Shown piece after piece: positions 26,377 to 36,734 of a stretch of 43,049 nt of DNA. The translations under genes and the position numbers were made by a program. The stretch's first letter is position 1, and every line of letters begins with the position of its first letter. Source of the DNA: an uncultured Patescibacteria group bacterium (GTDB lineage Bacteria; Patescibacteriota; Microgenomatia; UBA10105; UBA927); NCBI GenBank assembly GCA_937921305.1, contig CAKZSU010000003.1, forward strand, positions 180,599 through 223,647, written 5' to 3'. The notes beneath the pieces are model-generated. The model was given only the letters and a program-made list of their open reading frames with translations, had not been told where the DNA came from and made no database searches.

Positions 26377-27482
26377 CGATTCCTTTTGTTGACCTTTCGC
26401 GCATTCACAGACCATTAGAAACAGAATTTTTTAAGGCAGTACAATCTGTGATACATAACAACGCATTCATCCTTGGAGAAGATGTCTCGAAATTTGAAAA
26501 AACATTTTCGTCTTCCGAAGGAGCAAACCATGGCATCGGGGTAGCCAATGGGACAGACGCAATTCTTCTCGCGCTGAAAGCATGCGGCATACGAAAAGGC
26601 GATGAAGTCATTCTCCCGTCTCACACATTTATCTCAACCGCTCTCGCCGTCACATACGCTGGAGGAACTCCAATGTTCGCCGATATTGAAGAAGATTCAT
26701 ATACGCTAGACCCATTGTCTGTAGAAAAACGAATAACAAAAAAAACAAAAGCGATTCTTCCTGTTTCTTTATACGGTCAACCGCCGAACATATCAGCGCT
26801 TATGAAACTCGCAAAGGCATACAACCTCTACCTTATCCTTGATAACGCGCAAGCGCATGGAGCAACATATAAAAATAAACCGCTTGGTTTGTATGGTCAT
26901 GCGTGTTGTTATTCATTCTATCCTGGTAAAAATTTGGGGGCGTTTGGCGATGGTGGAATCCTTATCACGAATTCTTCTCGAATAGCTCGTCGCGTTTCGC
27001 TATTAAGAAATATTGGCAGAACCGCTTGGTACCATCATGCAGTCAAAGGATATAATAGTAGATTAGACACAATTCAAGCAGCGATTCTTTCCGTTAAACT
27101 GAACCATCTTCATCAATGGACGAAAGAACGACAAATGATAGCAAAACGATATGAAGAATTGCTTCAAGGTTTGCCGATTATATTACCAAAAAATCTTTCA
27201 GATCGAACGCATGTCTTTCATTTATATGTTATTCGCGTAAAGAATAGAAATGATTTTATGAAGTATTTAGAAGAACACGGTATTCAAACATCCATTCATT
27301 ATCCAGTTCCAATCCATAAACAACCAGCGTATAAAGAATATCGTCATATTTCACTACCTGTAACAGAACAAGTGGCAAAGGAAGTTGTGTCTCTTCCTTT
27401 TTTCATTGGCATGACCGAACAAGAACAGGAGTATGTGGCTCATCACATACAACGATTTTTACAGACATCCAAAAGTATGTGA
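26373..27482 (+). CDS. DegT/DnrJ/EryC1/StrS sugar aminotransferase, Lys type
   Basis: IPFVDLSRIHRPLETEFFKAVQSVI, GVANGTDAILLALKACGIRKGDEVILPSHTFISTALAV, LDNAQAHGATY, SFYPGKNLGAFGDGG with catalytic Lys; ATGA-coupled to the oxidoreductase. Confidence 0.9.
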   Translation: MTIPFVDLSRIHRPLETEFFKAVQSVIHNNAFILGEDVSKFEKTFSSSEGANHGIGVANGTDAILLALKACGIRKGDEVILPSHTFISTALAVTYAGGTPMFADIEEDSYTLDPLSVEKRITKKTKAILPVSLYGQPPNISALMKLAKAYNLYLILDNAQAHGATYKNKPLGLYGHACCYSFYPGKNLGAFGDGGILITNSSRIARRVSLLRNIGRTAWYHHAVKGYNSRLDTIQAAILSVKLNHLHQWTKERQMIAKRYEELLQGLPIILPKNLSDRTHVFHLYVIRVKNRNDFMKYLEEHGIQTSIHYPVPIHKQPAYKEYRHISLPVTEQVAKEVVSLPFFIGMTEQEQEYVAHHIQRFLQTSKSM

Positions 27483-29317
27483 TCAAACGAATCGAATATA
27501 ATAGGAAATGTTTGAATGAATAGATCGTAGTTAATCGCATAGTGAAAATCAGATGGTGGATTTTTTGGAAGAAGAATATAATCAACATTCGTATCGGCAA
27601 TCGCATATCGAAGTGTTTCTTCGTCTCTCGCGAAAAACACATTATCAATTTTGTCTTTTCTATATCGATCAGATTCAGAAAGAAATAGAAATGGCTGTTT
27701 GTAAAATCCGTAATAACTCTTTCTTCCGGAAAGCGTTATGGGATCAAATATTTCTTCATAGCCTAAAATCGTCGCCTCTTTCTCCGTATAGTCTCGAACT
27801 AAAGACACGAGCCCGCTTTTTTTTGTTGATGAAATAGGAAAAAGAAAATCATTTTTTATTACCATAAAATCAATCACACCAGACAAAACAAGAAACGGAA
27901 AAAGAATACTACCAATAATCTTTGAGACGATTCCTCTTGTCTCAAATATCGAAACAACACCATGCGCGCTAAATAACGCGATAATAATTTGCAATATATT
28001 CAGATATTTTTGATCAATAATCCCAAAAGGAATATTTATCGCCATGAATATAAAAATTAATACGATAATAGGAGAAAAACGAATAAATATTCTTGCGCTT
28101 CTTGCAACGCCAAAAAGAAACAAGAAAATCGATATCCCAAAGTTAAAGAAAAAAAACATCGCTATCGAAGACAATGAAAGAGACGAGATCGTATGCGAAA
28201 CTATTTCATTCGAAGACAATTGAACCATTCCAAAAATTCCTCGCAAAACATACGGAATCCACTGATAGTAAAATAGTGCTCCAAAGATCAATGTTCCAAC
28301 GATCAACACAATTGCTTCTCGAAATTTTTTATTCAAAATAAGATAGACAAAAAGAGAACTATACAATCCTATAGCAAGAAGAATATGCCAAAAAGCAAAT
28401 AATGCAAGAAAAAACGAGTAGATTATCAAAAATTTATACGAATAGGTATTTTTTCGAAACACAAATGATGTATACAAAAGAAAAAAAATCGCAAGAGCAA
28501 ACCCGAGGTGTCGTTGATTGACAAACACATTCAAAGTCAAAAATAACGAATACCATGATCCATCAAACGGACCGGAAAAAAGATAATTGTCATGACGCCA
28601 GAAAGAAGAAAAAGAAAAACCTCGCTGTTGAAAAAAATCTATAAACATAAATCCACCATGAAAAAGAAGAAAAACTGAACCAAGTATGCCCGTCGCCTTG
28701 CTTTGAAACAAAGAATATCCCACAGCATAAATCACAAGAAACAAGAACAAGAATCCCAAAGCGCTGGGAATATTGACCGCAAAAGAAATTGGAAATCCAA
28801 AATATTCATACATCGCGGACCAAAAATGAAACATGAAATGATAGATATGAAGAGTCCCTGAAATAAATGGCGATTGATAAGGAAGATTATCTCCCCACGA
28901 GAATGATCGAATGATCGAAAGCGCGTGTCCCATATCAAATACCGTATTCCTCGCAACATAAACACCACCATCATCCGCAACTTTGAAAGTTTTATGCATG
29001 ATATACGCGGAACATAAAGCAAATATCACGAAAAAAACGAAATCGACATACCCTATTGAATGTTCTTTCTGGTTTTTCCATAGTTCTTTTCTTTTCCAAA
29101 ACATAAATATCGAAACGAAAACAATGTAGGCATATACACCATACTGAAGAGATTGAAAGAAAATGCTTAAAAAGTATGTTAATGGAATGGAAAGAAATAT
29201 TCCGAGCAAAATCGATAAACAAAATGACATCAATCCATGACCACTAGTACGGATCCATGTTCTGCGCACCCATATTCCCAACACTATCATGAGCGCATGA
29301 TGAAGAATAAGTATCAT
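27443..29317 (-). CDS. Large polytopic membrane protein, GT-C-like, family unassigned
   Basis: About 624 aa, many TMs, Asp-containing first loop (FKVADDGGVYVARNTVFDMGHALSI). Start set at the ATGA overlap at 29314-29317. Confidence 0.65.
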   Translation of the reverse strand: MILILHHALMIVLGIWVRRTWIRTSGHGLMSFCLSILLGIFLSIPLTYFLSIFFQSLQYGVYAYIVFVSIFMFWKRKELWKNQKEHSIGYVDFVFFVIFALCSAYIMHKTFKVADDGGVYVARNTVFDMGHALSIIRSFSWGDNLPYQSPFISGTLHIYHFMFHFWSAMYEYFGFPISFAVNIPSALGFLFLFLVIYAVGYSLFQSKATGILGSVFLLFHGGFMFIDFFQQRGFSFSSFWRHDNYLFSGPFDGSWYSLFLTLNVFVNQRHLGFALAIFFLLYTSFVFRKNTYSYKFLIIYSFFLALFAFWHILLAIGLYSSLFVYLILNKKFREAIVLIVGTLIFGALFYYQWIPYVLRGIFGMVQLSSNEIVSHTISSLSLSSIAMFFFFNFGISIFLFLFGVARSARIFIRFSPIIVLIFIFMAINIPFGIIDQKYLNILQIIIALFSAHGVVSIFETRGIVSKIIGSILFPFLVLSGVIDFMVIKNDFLFPISSTKKSGLVSLVRDYTEKEATILGYEEIFDPITLSGRKSYYGFYKQPFLFLSESDRYRKDKIDNVFFARDEETLRYAIADTNVDYILLPKNPPSDFHYAINYDLFIQTFPIIFDSFDHILLDVCKNRCM

Positions 29318-31134
29318 AAACGTATTTTTACTTTTAATAAAACGATTGAAAAAAACATTGTAAATAATGACATGACAAACCCGACTAGCACCCATCTCGA
29401 AGGGAGATACATTAAAACTCCAAAATCCTCATCGCCTTGCGGAAGAATAAAATACATAAAATTCATATCGGACCGAAATGGAGAGAGCTGCTGTTCACCA
29501 ACGATAAATCTCCAACTTGGATCATACGACATGTCAACATGAAGGACACCTTCATGCTCTCTTCTTCCTATACGAACATGCCATGTATCTTCCCGTATCA
29601 TCTCCGCATGCGCTCGTTCCCCCTGTATTCGAAACCGGTCTCTCACATGTTCAAGAGTATATACCGCCAAAGCGGAAAATTCTTTCTTTCTTTCTAACGC
29701 CAGAACCGCATCAAGTTTCTCAGTAAGTTGAGAACGAAGTTCAGGATGAAACACATAGTCTTCAAGAAATATATTTTGTTCAATATCTTCAGGAATCACG
29801 ATATACGCAACCCCATATGATCGAAGCAACGGTATTGTCTCTGGATCATCAAACGCACGAAGAATTCCTAACACTGAACTCTCAGAAAACATCACCGACG
29901 CAGAAACAGATGGATGACGCTCGCTATGAAACCCAAACACATCTCGCCGAGGAAGCCACAACACTCTTCCAAAATTCTCGTCATGAATCAACAAATTCTT
30001 AAACCGAACAGCATCTTCTGTAAGCGATGGTGGAGAAATATTGCCGTTTACTTGTCCTAAAAAAACATATCGAAGAGAAAATAACCAAAATAGTAAAAAA
30101 AAACCAATACCAATCTTGTTTTTTGAAATCCTACGGAAAAAATAAGGAATAAGCACTGCATACGATAACGCGATTAACACATACCATTTTGTTGGATCTC
30201 GAAATAAAAAAAATCCTGGGAAATAGTTAAACAATACTTCATAAAATGTTCCAAACGGCTCACGCGTTCCTTTTGAAAGAAACGCCCCCAGGAATCCAAG
30301 AAGACCAAAAAATGTCGCATACCATGATCTCGAAAAAAAGAATGCGCTATACGCGAGAATCGGAATCAATAAAAATTCAGGTTTGAAAAAATATACTCTG
30401 CCAAACATGTTATCTGGATAATTTGGATGCAATAACGACAACGCTTGAGGAACATCCGCGACGCTAAAAAAAGAGAGATCGCTTTTTTTCGATTCATATA
30501 ACGTACTTGATTGCAAACTTTCCTTCGCAAGGATATTCGGAAGAATCCAAAAACTATTTAATCCAATCACGATAAACGGGATAACAAAAATTGTTAAAGA
30601 GGATCTAATTCGTTTTTCTTTTACGCTATACAAGAAAAAAAGCGCAAAAAATACAAACGCTATATAGGCAAATCGCAAATCCAATATCATCAATGTTCCC
30701 AAATGAAGAGCAAGAAGAATAGCGCTTCTCAACGAAGAATCCAAAGAAACATATTTCATAATACTCAAAACAACAAACGGAAAAAATCCATACGCCAACG
30801 CAACGCCTAATTGTCCGCCGTCAAATAAAAGAAGAATATACGTATTTATCGAATACACAAAACTTCCAATCCACGATTTTGTTAAACGATATGCGCCAAC
30901 AATACACAAGAAAAAAACAAGCATCCACCAAAACTTATCAATCCAGAACCACGAAAATCCCAACTGGAAAAGAAGAAATGTAATAAGTTTGAACGGATAA
31001 TCTATCCAAAGCATCGGCAATGCGCTATACCCAAATCCTTCCTGTCCATGCCATGCGTCAGGAAAAATCGATAGTGTTTGCAATTGTTCTGAAAAAAAGA
31101 ATGGCGCGTCGCCAGAAGCGAAAAACCAATTCAT
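29314..31134 (-). CDS. Polytopic membrane protein, GT-C/YfhO-like, lacking an N-terminal TM
   Basis: 606 aa; GDAPFFFSEQ at the extreme N-terminus, FFLFRDPTKWYVLIALSYAVLIPYFF, C-terminal extracytoplasmic beta-like segment then a final TM. Confidence 0.65.
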   Translation of the reverse strand: MNWFFASGDAPFFFSEQLQTLSIFPDAWHGQEGFGYSALPMLWIDYPFKLITFLLFQLGFSWFWIDKFWWMLVFFLCIVGAYRLTKSWIGSFVYSINTYILLLFDGGQLGVALAYGFFPFVVLSIMKYVSLDSSLRSAILLALHLGTLMILDLRFAYIAFVFFALFFLYSVKEKRIRSSLTIFVIPFIVIGLNSFWILPNILAKESLQSSTLYESKKSDLSFFSVADVPQALSLLHPNYPDNMFGRVYFFKPEFLLIPILAYSAFFFSRSWYATFFGLLGFLGAFLSKGTREPFGTFYEVLFNYFPGFFLFRDPTKWYVLIALSYAVLIPYFFRRISKNKIGIGFFLLFWLFSLRYVFLGQVNGNISPPSLTEDAVRFKNLLIHDENFGRVLWLPRRDVFGFHSERHPSVSASVMFSESSVLGILRAFDDPETIPLLRSYGVAYIVIPEDIEQNIFLEDYVFHPELRSQLTEKLDAVLALERKKEFSALAVYTLEHVRDRFRIQGERAHAEMIREDTWHVRIGRREHEGVLHVDMSYDPSWRFIVGEQQLSPFRSDMNFMYFILPQGDEDFGVLMYLPSRWVLVGFVMSLFTMFFSIVLLKVKIRL

Positions 31135-33797
31135 GTGTTGTGATTCAAAAGAAATTTTATCACTTTGCCACTAATGATTGTCAGCAAGCTTACAGATGTA
31201 ACAAAAACACCAACAAGAAATATTCTATGCGGTGTATACACGGGATTCATTGTAGTATTCAGATTATGCGTTTCTTCCGGTGATAGCAACCAGCCATTCT
31301 CGTATCCATTAACCATAACATGACGACCAATAGGAAAGTGCCACCGCGAATCGTATGAATAGGGAAATATAAATATTGATGGAGAATCTTCACTTCTCTT
31401 CCTCTCTAATACAAAAAATAAATGAGGATGCTCCTTGTAGTCATCTTTTGACAACGCAAATCGATGATATCCTTTCTCCAACGACATAATTTGAGAAAAA
31501 AAATTGTCTGAAGACATTACACGATACTCGCCAGATTCAGGAAGAACAATACCATATCGATAGAATTGATCATCTGTAAGCCACAGATCCTTCTTAATAG
31601 AATCGATCATTGGATCAAGAATTTCTTGAACCTTCTCATCGCCTAGTTCTTTTTGTTTCGTCAAAAATGCAAAAATCCGAATGCGATAATAATCTAACTC
31701 TCTACCACTCAAACGAGATAATTGTTTATCTATATCGTAGATAACTGATTGATATTCTTGTATCCATTGAGAAGATTTCGCATTCATATATTCACGGAGA
31801 ATAAACAATGATGCTGCAATTCTTCCATCAATACTTTCATCTGTAATGGTTCTATACCGAGATTTTGGTAAATGAATAGAAGAAATAAATGAATAATAAT
31901 CAAATTCAGAACAGTAAAAACACTCTGCCTCAAAAATCAATGTTGAAATATAATTGTTAATTGAAAATTGCCAATCAAGAGATATCACTGCTGAAGATGA
32001 TGAAACAAAATCACTTAAATGCGGTCCCGAAACAAAAGACAAAATATCATTCTTTACTTCAGAAGAAATAGAAGAAGAAATGTCCGTTTTATAAATAAAC
32101 CATTCACCAAAATCTTTATATGCACTTCCAAATAATCTATCAATATCTTCTTTTGAGATTTTTCTTCCGTGAGGAGAATATCGGATATCATTTCTATACA
32201 ATATATGCGTTATTCCCAAAACATGCGCTATGGTAAAAAATTTCTCCTTGTTTTTTTTATAAATAGCATCATATAAAGATTGAACTATTTCGTGTGGTGA
32301 ATCATTCGCGATAATCGGCTTATTAATAACAATTCTAGGAAGAAGATCAAGACTATAGTATCCCCATTCATAGGTATCTATTGGTCTATAAATAAATCCT
32401 CTGTCAAGCTCAGGAAGCATCATAATTCTTCCAACTGTAGAATCTTTATTCAATACTTGAGCTGATTCATGCACATACAAAGGAATCTTTACTCTTGTCG
32501 TAAAATCTTTTGAAAAATGAAAAGAATTTGGAGAAAAAAATGGGAAATGATAGAGTAGTACTCCAACGAGAATAACTACTTTCAAAAATCGTATTTTCTT
32601 ATATAGAAAAAAGAAATGGTGTAAAAAATATCCGCTTAAAACGACAACGGAAAACAAAACAACAGGAAAGAATTTATAAAAACTTGAACGAAACACCGCA
32701 AATCCCGGAATCTTCTTCATAAACAACGCATATATTTCTCCAGTTGGAGGATGAGATCCAGACGCAAAAAATAATCCAACACCTAAAAGAATCCATACTA
32801 ACCAAAAAAAATATTTCTCTTTTTGAGGAATATGTTTTCTTAAAAATATCATTCCGAAAATAATAGTAAAAAAAGGAAAGAAACTTATTACTATGAAAAC
32901 AGGATTCGTTAAGAACAAAGATGCGTATGGATGATTCGGATTATCATACCAATCTGGAATACCTTGTAATCGAAGTAAATTCACAAACGACGCATGCTTG
33001 CTTATTTCTCTTTCCCAAGCAAGCAACCCTTCAATGCCACCCTCAGAAGCAACAGCTGACGAATAGTTTGATCGAAACAAATCTATTTGAGGAAAAATCC
33101 AATACGCGTTCAATAAAAAGAAAACACAAAAAAAGCCAATGAAAACTTTTAATGAGAAAAAAAAGTTCTTTTTAAGAAATGATAAATATATCCATGAAAC
33201 TCCCCAGACAATAAGAGAAGCACCGAACAAAGGAGGAGAACCTCCTCCATTCAAGAAAAAATATAATAATCCAAAAAGCAAAGAACCTTTAAGAAAGGAA
33301 ATCTTCTTTTGAAAAACAGCAATACATACCACTATTGATAACGGAAGCGCCGCATATAAAGAAAATTTCGCTCGTTCAGCGATAAACCATGCCTGAAGAA
33401 TAAAAAAGTTAAATACCCAAAATATACTTGTATATAAGCGAAGAAACCAATATGTCCTTTTAGGAAAAAAATAACTCATGGCAATATACATAGAAATCGC
33501 CATAAGAAAAAACCAAAAAATCAACACGAAACCCTGAGCTCTTTCTAATGAGCCAAAAAGTGTTTGAATCACAAACTCAGGAAATTGAATCATAAGAAAA
33601 CCCTTAAATAATGACCAATCAACACCAGTATTCACCGACGTATTAAATGTCTGCCACAACATCTTCATATGATGCTGAATATTCACTCGAAATCCGCTAT
33701 CATGTCCAAGAATTACATATCCATCTCTAATCCAAAGAAGAGGGGTCAAGGAGAGAATAAAAATAATAAAAATTTCAAATAAGATACGCTTCTTCAT
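31131..33797 (-). CDS. Giant polytopic membrane protein, GT-C/YfhO-like
   Basis: 888 aa; TM1 then LWIRDGYVILGHDSGF, FAVFRSSFYKFFPVVLFSVVVLSGYF, C-terminal YSYDSRWHFPIGRHVMVNGYENGWLLSPEE plus last TM. Confidence 0.68.
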   Translation of the reverse strand: MKKRILFEIFIIFILSLTPLLWIRDGYVILGHDSGFRVNIQHHMKMLWQTFNTSVNTGVDWSLFKGFLMIQFPEFVIQTLFGSLERAQGFVLIFWFFLMAISMYIAMSYFFPKRTYWFLRLYTSIFWVFNFFILQAWFIAERAKFSLYAALPLSIVVCIAVFQKKISFLKGSLLFGLLYFFLNGGGSPPLFGASLIVWGVSWIYLSFLKKNFFFSLKVFIGFFCVFFLLNAYWIFPQIDLFRSNYSSAVASEGGIEGLLAWEREISKHASFVNLLRLQGIPDWYDNPNHPYASLFLTNPVFIVISFFPFFTIIFGMIFLRKHIPQKEKYFFWLVWILLGVGLFFASGSHPPTGEIYALFMKKIPGFAVFRSSFYKFFPVVLFSVVVLSGYFLHHFFFLYKKIRFLKVVILVGVLLYHFPFFSPNSFHFSKDFTTRVKIPLYVHESAQVLNKDSTVGRIMMLPELDRGFIYRPIDTYEWGYYSLDLLPRIVINKPIIANDSPHEIVQSLYDAIYKKNKEKFFTIAHVLGITHILYRNDIRYSPHGRKISKEDIDRLFGSAYKDFGEWFIYKTDISSSISSEVKNDILSFVSGPHLSDFVSSSSAVISLDWQFSINNYISTLIFEAECFYCSEFDYYSFISSIHLPKSRYRTITDESIDGRIAASLFILREYMNAKSSQWIQEYQSVIYDIDKQLSRLSGRELDYYRIRIFAFLTKQKELGDEKVQEILDPMIDSIKKDLWLTDDQFYRYGIVLPESGEYRVMSSDNFFSQIMSLEKGYHRFALSKDDYKEHPHLFFVLERKRSEDSPSIFIFPYSYDSRWHFPIGRHVMVNGYENGWLLSPEETHNLNTTMNPVYTPHRIFLVGVFVTSVSLLTIISGKVIKFLLNHNT

Positions 33798-33798
33798 C

Positions 33799-34452
33799 TT
33801 ACTTCTTCGCAATAATTAATGTTGTTGAAACAAATCCTTGCCAAGGAACATATCGAGGAATCATCATGCCCCAAAGAATAGGAGGAACAGAAAGAGGAAA
33901 TGTTTTCACATTTAAAAATCCTTCTGTCATAAACAAAGTCTTCCAAAAAAAAGGAAGATGAACATTTACATGTGTTGGGTCAGTCATATTCTTTGCATAT
34001 GGATATGGCGTGCTTCCAATGAAATATCCACCGCGTTTTAAACGTTTAAAAATATTCTTCACAGCAATACCAACATCTGGAACATGTTCAAGGACTTCAA
34101 ATGCAACAACAAAATCATATGTTTCCTTATAAGGAAAAGTTTCCATGATATTGTAAAAAAAGAAATCTATATGTGGAGAAATTTTTTTTGCTTTCTCGAG
34201 TATTTTTCGAGAAATATCTGTTCCCACTGGCATGGAGCCTTCTTCATACAATAAAGAAACAAACGCTCCGATACCGCATCCTATCTCTAACACCTTAGTA
34301 TTTTTAAATTCAAATTGCTGATTCTTTTTTATGTATGCAAGCCAATTCTTGTACCATCGTTTATACTTTGCTATATCTTCATTGCTCCAATCATCCTTCT
34401 TTGGTTTATATCGTGTATAAAAATATGAATCCCAGTTAATATTATTGCTCAT
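33799..34452 (-). CDS. Class I SAM-dependent methyltransferase
   Basis: KVLEIGCGIGAFVSLLYEEGSMPVGTDISRKILEKAKK, YDFVVAFEVLEHVPDVGIAVKNIFKRLKRGGYFIGSTP. Confidence 0.88.
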   Translation of the reverse strand: MSNNINWDSYFYTRYKPKKDDWSNEDIAKYKRWYKNWLAYIKKNQQFEFKNTKVLEIGCGIGAFVSLLYEEGSMPVGTDISRKILEKAKKISPHIDFFFYNIMETFPYKETYDFVVAFEVLEHVPDVGIAVKNIFKRLKRGGYFIGSTPYPYAKNMTDPTHVNVHLPFFWKTLFMTEGFLNVKTFPLSVPPILWGMMIPRYVPWQGFVSTTLIIAKK

Positions 34453-34464
34453 ATATAAATTGTC

Positions 34465-35757
34465 TCATCTCATGTCCTGAATAAATTTTTGAAATTGTTT
34501 TTGTATATATAAAATCATTTCTTCAGTTATCCCAGGATGCACGCCTATCCAAAATCCTCGTTCCATAATAATGTTTGTATTTAACAAATCAGATGCGATA
34601 CGAATGTCTTTTCTTGACGCATATGCGGGATGTTTTAATAAATTACCTGCGAATAAACTCCTTGTCCCTATGTTCTTCTCTTCAAGAAACATCACAATAT
34701 CTCTTTTCGCAAATGGAGCACTATCTCTTATCACCATCATAAATCCAAACCAACTGGGATCAGCGTTCTTCTCTGATTCGCTGAATAAAAAATACTTTTC
34801 ATATGGAGACAATAATTCTTTTAATCGTTGAAAATTCTCTCTTCTTTTTTTTATAAACAATGGCAATTTCTTTAGTTGAGCAAGCCCTATCGCCGCTTGC
34901 ATATCCGTAAGTTTCAAATTATATCCAATTTGGGAATAGATGTATTTATGGTCATATCCAAACGGAAGTTTGCCAAGTTTCCATCCAAAACGTTTTCCGC
35001 ATGTGTTATCATGACCAGTTTTGCACCAACAATCCCTTCCCCAATCGCGAAATTGTCGTATGGATCGATAAATAAGCGAGTTATTTGTAACAATAGCTCC
35101 TCCCTCTCCCATCGTTATTTGATGCGCTGGATAAAATGAATAGGTTGCAACATCGCCAAATGTTCCCACAGGTTTCCCATCATACATAGCTCCGAGCGCA
35201 TCGCAACAATCTTCGATAAACCACAAATTATATTCTTTCACCACTTTCATAATTTCTTTTATTAGGAAAGGATTTCCCAAAGCGTGAGCAACCATAATCG
35301 CCTTTGTTTTCGATGAAACTGCTTTTTTCATTTCATCGATTAATATGTTTTTTGTTTTTAAATCAACATCAACAAATACAGGAATAAGATTATTTTGAAT
35401 AATAGGATTAACTGTGGTGGGAAATCCGCAAGCAACAGTAATGACTTCATCTCCCGGTTTTAATGCTCGTTCTCCAAAAACTGACGATGTTAATGTAGTA
35501 ATCGCAAGCAAATTCGCCGAAGATCCTGAATTTACAAGCGTAACATATCTACAACCGCAAACCTTAGCAAATTCCTTTTCAAATTTCTGCGCAAATCTTC
35601 CCTCTGTCCACCATCCATCAAGCACCGCTTGCATGCCATAAACAAGTTCTTCCTCGTCAAACACTTTTTGCGTCGGCGGAATATATGTTTTCCCCGGAAT
35701 AAATAAATCTTTTTTAATGGAGTCAATTGCGAGATCTCTTAAAATCTTGCTCATCAT
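34465..35757 (-). CDS. rfbH: RfbH/E1-like PLP- and [2Fe-2S]-dependent NDP-4-keto-6-deoxyhexose 3-dehydrase
   Basis: SFYPAHQITMGEGGAIVT (His replaces Lys); RDWGRDCWCKTGHDNTCGKRFGWKLGKLPFGYDHKYIYSQIGYNLKLTDMQAAIGLAQLKKL; exact C-X57-C-X-C-X7-C spacing counted by hand. Confidence 0.88.
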   Translation of the reverse strand: MMSKILRDLAIDSIKKDLFIPGKTYIPPTQKVFDEEELVYGMQAVLDGWWTEGRFAQKFEKEFAKVCGCRYVTLVNSGSSANLLAITTLTSSVFGERALKPGDEVITVACGFPTTVNPIIQNNLIPVFVDVDLKTKNILIDEMKKAVSSKTKAIMVAHALGNPFLIKEIMKVVKEYNLWFIEDCCDALGAMYDGKPVGTFGDVATYSFYPAHQITMGEGGAIVTNNSLIYRSIRQFRDWGRDCWCKTGHDNTCGKRFGWKLGKLPFGYDHKYIYSQIGYNLKLTDMQAAIGLAQLKKLPLFIKKRRENFQRLKELLSPYEKYFLFSESEKNADPSWFGFMMVIRDSAPFAKRDIVMFLEEKNIGTRSLFAGNLLKHPAYASRKDIRIASDLLNTNIIMERGFWIGVHPGITEEMILYIQKQFQKFIQDMR

Positions 35758-36734
35758 AAATAAGTATTATTTTCTCGATACCATTCTATTGTTTTTTTCA
35801 ATCCATCGTCCAAAGATGTCTTTGAAATAAATCCTAATAATCGTTTAGCTTTTTCATTGTTGCTCTTCCTTCTTGGACTTCCGTCAGGTTTCGTAGAATC
35901 GAATTCAATACGAACACTAATACCAGATAAATTAACAATTTTACATACTAAATCTTTTATCGAGATCTCTTCATCAGAACCTAAATTTATTGGATCTGGA
36001 AAAGGATACTTTTCCACAGCAACAATCATTCCATCAACGAGATCTTCAACATAAATAAACGATCTTGATTGTTTACCACTTCCCCATACAATCAACGGAT
36101 TTTCTCCTGAAAAAATCCTTCGAATCAAAGCTGGAATAACATGTGATCGATCAGAATCAAAATGATCTCTTGGACCATATGCATTATATGGTCGAACAAT
36201 AGAAATATTCATATGAAATTCTTCAGCGTAGTATCTTCCTAAAATCTCTCCCATTCTTTTTGCCCAACCGTATCCGCCATTTGTTGGCTCTGGTTCATCT
36301 CTAAATCCTTCTTCCTCAGGTGTTGGTATTATCGCGTCATGAGGATATACGCAGGCGGAAGAAACAAGAAGAATTCGCTCCACACTTGATTTTCTCGCCG
36401 CTTCTACTATGGTCGTAAGTATTTCTAGATTCTTTCTCATAATCGATCCTTGATGGGTTCTATTGTATTCAATGCCTCCAACATGAGCCGCAAGGTTCAT
36501 TAAAATTTCTTGGCTTTTTAATGCAGAAAAGACATGCTCAAAATTATTGCAATCCCCATTGATAATTTTTACTTCTTTATAAAATTCCTTAATATTTCTC
36601 AATTTATATTCTTTCACATGATCAAGAATGGTAACATTTGCATGAAGGGAAAGAAGCTTCTCTACTAAATGACTACCAATAAATCCTAATCCTCCTGTAA
36701 CTAACACGTGCTTGTTATTCCAAAAATTTTTCAT
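35754..36734 (-). CDS. NAD-dependent epimerase/reductase SDR, GDP-L-fucose synthase/ColC-like
   Basis: HVLVTGGLGFIGSHLVEKLLSL, NLAAHVGGIEYNRTHQGSIMRKNLEILTTIVEAARKSSVERILLVSSACVYP, YGWAKRMGEI, STKPDGSPRRKSNNEKAKRLLGF. Confidence 0.75.
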   Translation of the reverse strand: MKNFWNNKHVLVTGGLGFIGSHLVEKLLSLHANVTILDHVKEYKLRNIKEFYKEVKIINGDCNNFEHVFSALKSQEILMNLAAHVGGIEYNRTHQGSIMRKNLEILTTIVEAARKSSVERILLVSSACVYPHDAIIPTPEEEGFRDEPEPTNGGYGWAKRMGEILGRYYAEEFHMNISIVRPYNAYGPRDHFDSDRSHVIPALIRRIFSGENPLIVWGSGKQSRSFIYVEDLVDGMIVAVEKYPFPDPINLGSDEEISIKDLVCKIVNLSGISVRIEFDSTKPDGSPRRKSNNEKAKRLLGFISKTSLDDGLKKTIEWYRENNTYL

